From Candidatus Aminicenantota bacterium (GTDB taxonomy: Bacteria > Acidobacteriota > Aminicenantia > Aminicenantales > Saccharicenantaceae): a stretch of 38,134 bases of DNA. A program made the translations under genes and the position numbers. The stretch is taken from the NCBI GenBank assembly GCA_026393975.1, contig JAPKZD010000015.1, positions 62,640 through 100,773 on the forward strand, read 5' to 3'. The notes under the pieces were generated by a model. That model was not told the DNA's origin. It made no database searches and saw nothing but the letters and a program-made list of their open reading frames with translations. The stretch's first letter is position 1, and every line of letters begins with the position of its first letter. Below, in pieces: positions 24,716 through 31,868 of this stretch.

Positions 24716-26497
24716 ATGACCGACACGTCCTTCACCATCCAGGTCCTTCCCGACGGGATCAAGGTCCGGGCCCGGGCTGGCGAGGTCCTGTCCGACGTCC
24801 TCGCCCGGGCTGGGATCCCGCTCAGTCTCTACTGCCACCAGCGGGGGATCTGCGGCAAGTGCGCCGTCCGCATCCTCAACGGTCCCCTGCCCTTCCCCGC
24901 CGCGCTCGAGGCGTCCCTTCTCGAGAACCGTCGGCTCGGCCCCGACCATCGGCTGGCCTGCGGCTATGAAGTCCGCAGCGACCTCACCGTGGAAACGCTC
25001 CCGGGATCGCGCCTCGAAAAGATCGCCGTCCTCGACACGGGAGCCCCTTCGGCGGTCTTCATCGACCCGGCCGTGAAGAAGCTCTCGCTCGTCCTGGAGA
25101 AGCCGTCCCTGTACTCACCGACAGCGGTGGCGGACACCCTCCGGGCGCACCTGAAGTCGCCCGGGCTCGGCCTTCCCTTGGCGGTCCTGTCGAAGCTCGG
25201 CGGCCCGATCCTCGCCGGGGGACGGCGGGCGACCGCCGTCCTCTACGACGACCGGGAGATCCTCGACATCGAACCGGACGACACCGGGAGCGAGGCCTAC
25301 GGCCTGGCGGTCGACCTGGGCACGAGCACGGTCGTCGCCGAGCTCGTCGACCTGAGGACCGGGAAGGTCGTCGAGCGGGTCGCCGCGGTCAACGCCCAGA
25401 ATTCCTACGGCGCGGACGTCGTCTCGCGGATCACTTTCGCCTTCGAGAACCCCGATAACCTCCAGCGCCTGAAAAATGTCGCCGTCCAGCTCATCAACGA
25501 CCTCGTCGCAGGCATGTCCAGGCGGAGCGGAGTCCCCCGTCACCGCATTTACGACGCGGTCATCGCCGGGAACGCGGTCATGAACCACATCCTCTGCGGC
25601 GTCACCGTCGACACGCTCGCCCTCGCCCCCTTCCACGCCGTGTTCTCGAGCCTGCCGCCGCTCCCCGCCTCCGACGTCGGGTTCGCCCTCCATCCCCAGG
25701 CCCGGGTCTATATCGTGCCCAACATCAAGAGCTTTGTCGGCGGGGACATCACGGCCGGGCTCGTCGCCTCGGAGTTCGCCGGGAAGGCCGCGAACGAGCT
25801 CTACATCGACCTCGGGACCAACGGCGAGATCGTCCTCAAAAAGGGCCGCGAATTCGTGACCACGTCGACGGCCGCCGGCCCGGCCTTCGAAGGGATGAAC
25901 GTCAGCTGCGGCATGCTGGCGGTCGCCGGGGCCATCCACCGGGCAGAATGGGACGACGGCTTCAAGTTCCGCACGATCGACAATCTTCCTCCCCAGGGCG
26001 TCTGCGGGACCGGCCTCATCGACATCCTGGCCCTGGCCTTGGCCCGGGATGTCCTCGGCCGCGACGGCCGGATCGCCGGACCGGAAAAGAAGATCCGGCT
26101 GACCGACCGGCTTTCCCTGACCCAACAGGATGTCCGGAACGTCCAACTGGCCGTGGCTGCGGTCAGGAGCGGGGTGGGGCTGATGCTCCGGGAGTTCCGG
26201 GTTCCGATGGCGCAGCTCGACCGGGTCTTCGTCGCCGGGGCTTTCGGCGGTTCCCTGGATATCGGGAACGCCCAGGACCTGGGGCTTCTGCCGGATGTCC
26301 CCGAGAGCAAGGTCGCGTTCATCGGCAACGCGTCATTGGCCGGGGCCCGGAAGCTGCTCCTGTCCAGGCCCGACCGGACGGTCGCGGAGACCTTGGCCGC
26401 CAAGATCGCCCATGTCTCCTTGGCCACCCGTCCGGATTTTCAGGACGAGTTCGTCCAAGCCCTCGAATTCAAACGGTATTCGGGAGGGGAAAAATGA
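24716..26497 (+). CDS. RamA-like reductive activator of corrinoid proteins (ferredoxin + ASKHA, DUF4445)
   Basis: 593 aa. The N-terminal 2Fe-2S ferredoxin domain has cysteines C40, C46, C49 and C82 (YCHQRGICGKCAV, LACGYEV). A linker region (about 90-190) precedes an ASKHA/DUF4445 ATPase with AVDLGTSTVVAELVD (about 196-210), VIAGNAVMNHIL, IDLGTNGEIVL and VFVAGAFGGSLDIGNAQDLGLLP. Proteins of this type (RACE proteins; acetogen activators) use ATP to reduce inactive Co(II) corrinoid to Co(I). RamA of methanogens uses 4Fe-4S centres instead, so this is the bacterial 2Fe-2S form. It is the reactivase for the corrinoid protein two genes downstream. Its stop overlaps the next start (ATGA). Confidence 0.92.
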   Translation: MTDTSFTIQVLPDGIKVRARAGEVLSDVLARAGIPLSLYCHQRGICGKCAVRILNGPLPFPAALEASLLENRRLGPDHRLACGYEVRSDLTVETLPGSRLEKIAVLDTGAPSAVFIDPAVKKLSLVLEKPSLYSPTAVADTLRAHLKSPGLGLPLAVLSKLGGPILAGGRRATAVLYDDREILDIEPDDTGSEAYGLAVDLGTSTVVAELVDLRTGKVVERVAAVNAQNSYGADVVSRITFAFENPDNLQRLKNVAVQLINDLVAGMSRRSGVPRHRIYDAVIAGNAVMNHILCGVTVDTLALAPFHAVFSSLPPLPASDVGFALHPQARVYIVPNIKSFVGGDITAGLVASEFAGKAANELYIDLGTNGEIVLKKGREFVTTSTAAGPAFEGMNVSCGMLAVAGAIHRAEWDDGFKFRTIDNLPPQGVCGTGLIDILALALARDVLGRDGRIAGPEKKIRLTDRLSLTQQDVRNVQLAVAAVRSGVGLMLREFRVPMAQLDRVFVAGAFGGSLDIGNAQDLGLLPDVPESKVAFIGNASLAGARKLLLSRPDRTVAETLAAKIAHVSLATRPDFQDEFVQALEFKRYSGGEK

Positions 26498-27384
26498 CCT
26501 TGCCTCTGCTCGACCTCGTCAAGACACGGACCGTGCTCCTCGATGGCGCCATGGGAACCGAACTCATGGCCCGGGGACTCCCCCAGGGGACGGCTCCGGA
26601 AGCCTGGAATGTCGAACGGCCCGGCGTCGTCAAGGAGATCCATGGCGAATACTTCGCGTCCGGCGCGGATGTCGTCTCGACCAACAGCTTCGGAGGAAAC
26701 GCTCTCAAATTGGCCGGCCATGGTTTCGGGGGCCGGACCTATGAGCTGAACCTGGCGGCGGCCCGCCTGGCCCGGGAAATTGCCCCCGCCGGACGCTACG
26801 TGGCTGGAAGCATGGGCCCCACGGGAAAGTTTCTGAAACCTCAGGGGGAATTCACCGAGGAGGACTTCGCCGCCGCTTACGCCGAACAGGCCCGCGGCCT
26901 CACCGACGGCGGGGCGGATGTCCTGCTCGTCGAGACCCAATACGACCTGCGCGAAGCTCTCGCGGCAGTCCGCGGCGTGCGAAGCGTTTCTTCGCTTCCC
27001 GTCTTCGTCACGATGACATTCAACTCGGTCCCCCGGGGCTATTTCACCCTCATGGGAGACTCCGTCGCCCGGTCGGCCGCGGAGCTCGAGAAGGAAGGCG
27101 TCGGGGCCGTGGGGGCCAACTGCACGCTGAACAGCGAACAGATGGTCGGCTGCGTCCGGACCCTCAGGGCGTCGACGGCCTTGCCCATCATCGCCCAGGC
27201 CAACGCCGGCCAGCCGGTCATCGGCCAGGACGGCCGTGTCGGCTATTCCCAGGGCCTTGAAGACTACGTGCGGTTCGTCCCCGAGATCGTCCGAGCCGGC
27301 GCCGGCCTGGTCGGAGGCTGCTGCGGGACGAATCCCGCGTTCATCCGGGCCATGGCCCAAATATTCAAAAAGGAGCGGTCATGA
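26494..27384 (+). CDS. Stand-alone homocysteine S-methyltransferase domain (MetH N-domain-like)
   Basis: 296 aa TIM barrel of the homocysteine-binding family. It shows VLLDGAMGTELMARG, TNSFGGNALKL and the three zinc-ligand cysteines, Cys210 in GANCTLN and Cys276-Cys277 in GGCCGTNP. It would transfer a methyl group to the thiolate of homocysteine, giving methionine. The ATG at 26494 follows GGAGGGG and overlaps the preceding stop by 4 bp; the long open stretch upstream is the activator gene out of frame. The position between a corrinoid activator and a corrinoid protein suggests that methyl-cobalamin on that protein is the donor. Methylmethionine- or betaine-dependent homologues exist, so donor identity is inferred. 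Confidence 0.9.
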   Translation: MTLPLLDLVKTRTVLLDGAMGTELMARGLPQGTAPEAWNVERPGVVKEIHGEYFASGADVVSTNSFGGNALKLAGHGFGGRTYELNLAAARLAREIAPAGRYVAGSMGPTGKFLKPQGEFTEEDFAAAYAEQARGLTDGGADVLLVETQYDLREALAAVRGVRSVSSLPVFVTMTFNSVPRGYFTLMGDSVARSAAELEKEGVGAVGANCTLNSEQMVGCVRTLRASTALPIIAQANAGQPVIGQDGRVGYSQGLEDYVRFVPEIVRAGAGLVGGCCGTNPAFIRAMAQIFKKERS

Positions 27385-28034
27385 ACAAAGACGAGCTCTT
27401 ACGGAGCATGAACGAAGCGATCGTCGCCGGCAACAAGGCGGCGGCCGCGGCCCTCGGGGCGGAAGCCGTCCGGTCCGGGGCGGACCTTCTCGAGGTCATC
27501 GAGAAAGGGTATGTCCCCGGCCTCCAAAGAGTTGGAGAGCTCTGGGAACAGGGGGAGTATTTCCTGCCCGAGCTCATCTCGAGCGCCGAGGCCATGAAAG
27601 CGGCCATGGCCGTTCTCAAGCCGGAACTCGATCGGAAGAATATCGAGGCCCGGAGGGGCGGAAAAGTGGTCATCGGGACGGTCGAGGGCGATATCCACGA
27701 CATCGGGAAGAACTTGGTCGCTTCGATGCTTCAGGCGGGCGGCTTCGAGGTCTACGACCTCGGGGCCGACGTCAAGCTCGAGCGGTTCATCGAAAAAGCC
27801 GAAGCGGTGGGCGCGGGGATCATTTGCCTGTCCGCCCTGCTGACGACGACGATGACCAACCAGAAGCGGCTCATCGGGCTTCTCCACGAGAAGGGCCTCC
27901 GCGACAAGTACAAGGTCCTCGTCGGCGGCGCGCCTGCCAGCCATAAGTGGGCCGATGAAATCGGAGCGGACGGCTACGCCGAAAACGCAGTCGCCGCGGT
28001 CAAGCTGGTCCGGACCATGACCGGCGGGGACTGA
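27381..28034 (+). CDS. Methyltransferase cognate corrinoid protein (MttC/MtgC type)
   Basis: 217 aa. A helical cap domain (about 1-90, with YVPGLQRVGELWEQGEYFLPELISSAEAM) precedes a Rossmann B12-binding domain. The lower axial ligand is His106 in GDIHDIGKN, followed by CLSALLTTT (Ser151, Leu153) and VGGAP, the complete DxHxxG-SxL-GG signature. It shuttles methyl groups between the MttB-family methyltransferase encoded next and an acceptor enzyme, here most simply the homocysteine methyltransferase encoded just before (ATGA overlap). The length is typical of MttC/MtbC/MtgC proteins; no fused methyltransferase or activation domain is present. Confidence 0.94.
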   Translation: MNKDELLRSMNEAIVAGNKAAAAALGAEAVRSGADLLEVIEKGYVPGLQRVGELWEQGEYFLPELISSAEAMKAAMAVLKPELDRKNIEARRGGKVVIGTVEGDIHDIGKNLVASMLQAGGFEVYDLGADVKLERFIEKAEAVGAGIICLSALLTTTMTNQKRLIGLLHEKGLRDKYKVLVGGAPASHKWADEIGADGYAENAVAAVKLVRTMTGGD

Positions 28035-28084
28035 GACGGGGCCGGGCGAACGAGCTCCTGGAAAAAAAGAGAGAGAGGTTGGAG

Positions 28085-29554
28085 ATGATCAAAATAAAAA
28101 GGCCGAAACTGGAACTCCTGAGCGGGACGTTCGTCGAAATGCTCGTGGACGAGGGACTGACGCTCCTCGAAACGCAGGGGATCATGGTCGAGAACGCCGA
28201 GGCGCTTCGACTTCTCGGCGACGCCGGAGCCGTCGTCGACCTGGCCTCCCAGAGGGCTCGGCTCGGACGGCGGCTGGTCGAGGGATGTTTGGCTTCCACA
28301 CCGTCTTCCATCACCCTCTTTGACCGGAGCGGCGAGAAGGCGTTTGCCGTCGGCGGTGACGAAGTCCATTTCGACCCCGGCTCCGCGGCCGTGACCCTCC
28401 TAGATCACGACACGCAGGAGGAACGCAAGGCCGCGACGGCCGACCTCGTGGACTTCTACAAGCTCGTCGAAACCCTGGAGAATATCCATTTCCAGAGCAC
28501 GGGCCTCATCTCCTCCGACGTCCCGGCCGCGGTCTCCGACGGCTACCGGCTCTACCTCGGGCTGTGTCTTTCGGCCAAGCCGTTCGTCACCGGGACCTTC
28601 CGCGTGGAGGGTTTCCGGCCGATGAAGGACTTCCTCGTCGCCGTCCGCGGCGGCGAGCGCGAGCTTCGCCTCAAACCGCTGGCCATTTTCGACGCCTGCC
28701 CCTCCCCTCCCCTCAAGTGGAGCAACCTGACCGCCCAGAGCCTGCTCGACGCCGCCCGGGCAGGGATCCCGTCCGAGCTCATCTCCATGGGCTTGACGGG
28801 AGCGACATCGCCGGTCACGATTGCCGGGACGCTCGTCCAGCACGTGGCCGAGAACCTCTCCGGCCTGACCATCTGCCAGGTCGTCGCCCAGGGCGCGCCG
28901 GTCATCTTCGGCGGCTCCCCGGCGAGCTTCGATATGAGGAAGGGGACGACCCCCATGGGCGCCGTCGAGACGATGATGATCGACTCGGCCTACGCTCAGA
29001 TCGGCAAGTTCCTGAAATTGCCCACCCATGCCTACATGGGGCTGAGCGACGCCAAGGTCAACGACCCCCAAGCGGGGTTCGAAACGGCCATGGGGGCCGT
29101 CTTGGGGGCGCTTTCCGGGATCAACGTCATCTCCGGTCCGGGGATGCTGGACTTCGAGAGCTCGCAAAGCCTCGAAAAACTCGTCATCGACGACGGCATC
29201 TGCGCCATGGTCTACCGCCTCTTGGCCGGCATCGCCCAGCGGGACGACCCCATCGCCCTGGGCCTTTTCGAGGGGTTCACACCCGACATGCAGTTCCTCT
29301 CCCTTCCCCACACCCGCCAATGGTACAGGAAGGAGCACATCCAGGCCGGCCTCGCCGACCGCGACCCCTACGAAGCCTGGGTGACGGCGGGCCGGACGTC
29401 CATTGTCGACAAGGCCCATGCCGACGTCCGGCGGCGGCTCGAGGAGTACGATGCTTCTCCGCTCGCCGATCCCGTCCGCAAGGAGATGGACAAAATCATG
29501 GCCGCCTATGCCCGGTCCCAAGGCGTCGACCGTCTGCCGGTGTGGGACTTCTAG
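28085..29554 (+). CDS. MttB-superfamily methyltransferase without pyrrolysine
   Basis: 489 aa TIM-barrel methyltransferase of the trimethylamine methyltransferase (MttB, COG5598) superfamily. Recognisable parts are the N-terminal LLSGTFVEMLVDEG...GIMVENAEALRLLGDAGA, FQSTGLISSDVPAAVSDGYRL, and the central GGSPASFDMRKGTTPMGAVET and GPGMLDFESSQSLEKLVIDD segments. No in-frame UAG interrupts the gene, so it is a non-Pyl member like MtgB (glycine betaine), MtpB (proline betaine) or MtcB (carnitine). It should demethylate a quaternary or other methylated amine onto the adjacent corrinoid protein. The substrate is unknown. GAGAGG lies 6 bp before the ATG; a TTG two codons earlier is less likely. It is the last gene of the operon and ends with UAG. 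Confidence 0.9.
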   Translation: MIKIKRPKLELLSGTFVEMLVDEGLTLLETQGIMVENAEALRLLGDAGAVVDLASQRARLGRRLVEGCLASTPSSITLFDRSGEKAFAVGGDEVHFDPGSAAVTLLDHDTQEERKAATADLVDFYKLVETLENIHFQSTGLISSDVPAAVSDGYRLYLGLCLSAKPFVTGTFRVEGFRPMKDFLVAVRGGERELRLKPLAIFDACPSPPLKWSNLTAQSLLDAARAGIPSELISMGLTGATSPVTIAGTLVQHVAENLSGLTICQVVAQGAPVIFGGSPASFDMRKGTTPMGAVETMMIDSAYAQIGKFLKLPTHAYMGLSDAKVNDPQAGFETAMGAVLGALSGINVISGPGMLDFESSQSLEKLVIDDGICAMVYRLLAGIAQRDDPIALGLFEGFTPDMQFLSLPHTRQWYRKEHIQAGLADRDPYEAWVTAGRTSIVDKAHADVRRRLEEYDASPLADPVRKEMDKIMAAYARSQGVDRLPVWDF

Positions 29555-29600
29555 ACAGGGGCCGGGTGATATAAATCGGCGTTTTTATGAATAAGCCAGG

Positions 29601-31001
29601 CTAATCCAGGTCCCAGATTTCGAGGTATTCCGGGACCTCGACCGTCCAACCCCTCTCCTGCCGGATCCGTTCGGCGGTTTTCCGGGCGACGTCCGCGTCG
29701 CCGTGAGTGACGAAGAGGCGCCGTGGCGGGGTCTTGAACCCGTCGAGCCAGCGGCCCAGGGCCTTGCGGTCGGCGTGGGCCGAGAAGCCATTAATCTTGG
29801 CCACCCGGGCCCTGACAGGGACGGTCTGGCCGAGGAGGCGGACCTGGGCGGCTTTCTCGAGGATCTGACGGCCCAGGGTCTCCCGGGCCTGATAACCCAC
29901 GAAAAGGACGGTGGATTCGGGTCGGGTGATGTTGTGGGCCAGGTGGTGCTTGATCCGTCCGCCCGTACACATCCCCGAGCCGGCCATGATTACGGCCGGA
30001 CCGCGGGCGGTGTTGATGGCCCTGGACTCCTCGGGCGTCCGGACGATGACAAGTCCCGGGAAGCGGAACGGGTGTGCTTCCGACGCGAAGAGCTTCCGGG
30101 CTTCCTCGTCGAGGAACTCGACGTGGCGCTCGAAGGCCAGTGTCACTTCCCGGGCCATGGGGCTGTCGAGATAGACGGGCACCGGCGGAATGGCCTTGGC
30201 CCGGACGAGCCGGCTGAGATGGAACATCAGGTCCTGGGCCCGTTCGATGGCGAACGTGGGGATGACGACGTTGCCGCCCGCCGCGGCCGTGTCGCGGATG
30301 ATCCCCCCCAGCAAGTCGTCCACCCGTCCCGGGTCTTCGTGGTCCCGGTCGCCGTAGGTGGATTCCATGACGACGTAATCGGCCCGCTCGAAGAGGGAAG
30401 GATCGCGGACGAAGGGATTGCCCCACTGGCCGATGTCCCCCGAGAACACGATCGTCCGGACGTCCTCCTTGACCCCGACGCTGAGCTCGACCATGGCCGA
30501 GCCGAGGATATGGCCGGCATCCCGGAAGCGGACCGATATGCCCCGACCGAGTTCGCGGGGTTCGTCGTAGGCCGCCTCCTCGACGAGGGGCATGGTCATC
30601 TGGACGTCCTCGGTCGTATAGAGCGGGACTTCCGTGGGGAGACCGGAGCGCCCTTCCTTCTGGTGGCGTTTTTTCTTGTAGGCCGCGTCTTCCTCCTGGA
30701 TTTTCGCAGCATCCATGAGGGCGATGGCGAGAAGGTCGGCCGTGGCGGCCGTCGTCAGGATCGTCCCGGCGAACCCGTCGCGGACGACGGTCGGGATGAG
30801 GCCCGAGTGGTCCAGGTGGGCGTGGGTGAGCAGGATGAAATCGATGTCCGCCGGGGGCACGGGAAGCGGCAACCAGTTCCTCTCGAGGTACGGCCTCTCC
30901 TGGTAGAGGCCGCAGTCAACGAGGATGCGGAGCCCGTTCGCTTCGACGTAGTAACAGGATCCCGTGACCTGCCGCGCCGCTCCGAAGAACGCCAGCTTCA
31001 T
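29601..31001 (-). CDS. Beta-CASP metallo-beta-lactamase-fold protein (CPSF/RNase J-like)
   Basis: 466 aa. The metallo-beta-lactamase motif HAHLDH (H60, H62, D64, H65) is in LLTHAHLDHSGLIP. DAGHILGSAMVE, FSGDIGQWGNPF and ESTYGDRDHED follow, then the beta-CASP module (VVIPTFAIERAQDLM, YLDSPMA, IMAGSGMCTGGRIKHHL) and a C-terminal FSAHAD plus FVTHGD. This is the complete YSH1/CPSF73-like pattern of a zinc-dependent RNA endo/exonuclease. No KH domain is present. The start is ATG at 31001, overlapping the upstream membrane-protein stop (ATGA). The open sequence further upstream is that gene out of frame. RNA target unknown. Confidence 0.92.
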   Translation of the reverse strand: MKLAFFGAARQVTGSCYYVEANGLRILVDCGLYQERPYLERNWLPLPVPPADIDFILLTHAHLDHSGLIPTVVRDGFAGTILTTAATADLLAIALMDAAKIQEEDAAYKKKRHQKEGRSGLPTEVPLYTTEDVQMTMPLVEEAAYDEPRELGRGISVRFRDAGHILGSAMVELSVGVKEDVRTIVFSGDIGQWGNPFVRDPSLFERADYVVMESTYGDRDHEDPGRVDDLLGGIIRDTAAAGGNVVIPTFAIERAQDLMFHLSRLVRAKAIPPVPVYLDSPMAREVTLAFERHVEFLDEEARKLFASEAHPFRFPGLVIVRTPEESRAINTARGPAVIMAGSGMCTGGRIKHHLAHNITRPESTVLFVGYQARETLGRQILEKAAQVRLLGQTVPVRARVAKINGFSAHADRKALGRWLDGFKTPPRRLFVTHGDADVARKTAERIRQERGWTVEVPEYLEIWDLD

Positions 31002-31858
31002 TGCGACCTGTAGAATTCGGCTTGGGCGGCGAAGAACAGGGTCTTGATCCAGATCCGGAACAGCACGTTGAGCTGCATCCAGACGAAGCCCAAGAGGACG
31101 AAGAGGACCGTCGGTTCGGAGAGGAGTCCAAAGACCGCGTAGAAAACGACCGTCCCGGCGACGAATCCCGCGACGACGAGAAGATAGAGGGCCCAGGACC
31201 GGAAAAAGCGCTTTTTGAGGAAATTGAGGGCATGACGGAGGGCCCGTAGGACCTTGGTTTCTTCGTCGGCGACGACGGCGATGCGGGCGTAGTCGAAGAC
31301 CATGTGGACGATGGAGAGCAGGAGGAGGGCGACGAGGAAATGGAGGTTCCTCAGGATGACCGAAGGCCACTCCGTCCAAGCGTTCTCGAGCCAGAGGTTC
31401 ATCAAGGCCGAGAGCAGGCGCAGGATGACCCCGAAGGTCAGGATGAGGAAGACGAGCGAGGCGAGGAACAGCCGGACGAACCTCCAGAAATAGCGACCGC
31501 AGTCGCCGAAAAACGCCTGGAGCGTCGGCCGGCCTTCCTTGTCGAGGAGGCGGCCGATGATGCCGCCGTTGAGGAAGACGTAGAGCACGAGGAAGAGAAG
31601 GGCCGAGACGACGAGGCCTCCGATGATGGCCGGCATCGCGTCCTGGTACTTGAGGACGGCCTCGCCCAGCCACATGAGGTCGAACGGCCGGACGTTCGAG
31701 CCCAGGAAGGAATGACCGAGCTCCGTCTGGACGAGGAGGACGAGCGGAAAGGCGACGACCGCTGCGAAGACGATGTTGACGACCCAGAGGATGGCGAGCA
31801 GCCGAGGTTTCCGAAGCGTTATCCCCAGGCCTTTTCCGATGGCTTTGAAGACACCCAT
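30998..31858 (-). CDS. Polytopic membrane protein of unknown function
   Basis: 286 aa with about six hydrophobic helices (roughly residues 20-42, 77-98, 127-155, 170-190, 220-245 and 250-275). Short Gly-rich loops include NGGIIGRLLDKEGRPTLQAFFGDCGRYFWRF. I recognise no catalytic motif; the pattern resembles the loosely defined glycerophosphodiester-phosphodiesterase membrane domain type, but I do not claim that. AAGGAGG precedes the ATG. It is tightly coupled to the downstream beta-CASP gene (4-bp overlap) and begins 10 bp after the peptidase gene ends, so it belongs to one operon. Confidence 0.78.
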   Translation of the reverse strand: MGVFKAIGKGLGITLRKPRLLAILWVVNIVFAAVVAFPLVLLVQTELGHSFLGSNVRPFDLMWLGEAVLKYQDAMPAIIGGLVVSALLFLVLYVFLNGGIIGRLLDKEGRPTLQAFFGDCGRYFWRFVRLFLASLVFLILTFGVILRLLSALMNLWLENAWTEWPSVILRNLHFLVALLLLSIVHMVFDYARIAVVADEETKVLRALRHALNFLKKRFFRSWALYLLVVAGFVAGTVVFYAVFGLLSEPTVLFVLLGFVWMQLNVLFRIWIKTLFFAAQAEFYRSQ

Positions 31859-31868
31859 GGGACCCTCC

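Noticed and set aside
25948-26493. Long upstream extension of the homocysteine methyltransferase
   Set aside because: This is the activator gene in another frame; the ATG at 26494 has a strong ribosome site and starts the conserved domain.
29552-29554. UAG at the end of the MttB-family gene read as pyrrolysine
   Set aside because: The protein is already full length, another stop follows within a few codons, the beta-CASP gene also ends in UAG, and no pyl genes are present.
31002-31673. N-terminal extension of the beta-CASP protein by more than 220 residues
   Set aside because: The extra open frame is the membrane-protein gene read out of frame, rich in Arg and Pro; the metallo-beta-lactamase fold begins exactly at the ATG at 31001.
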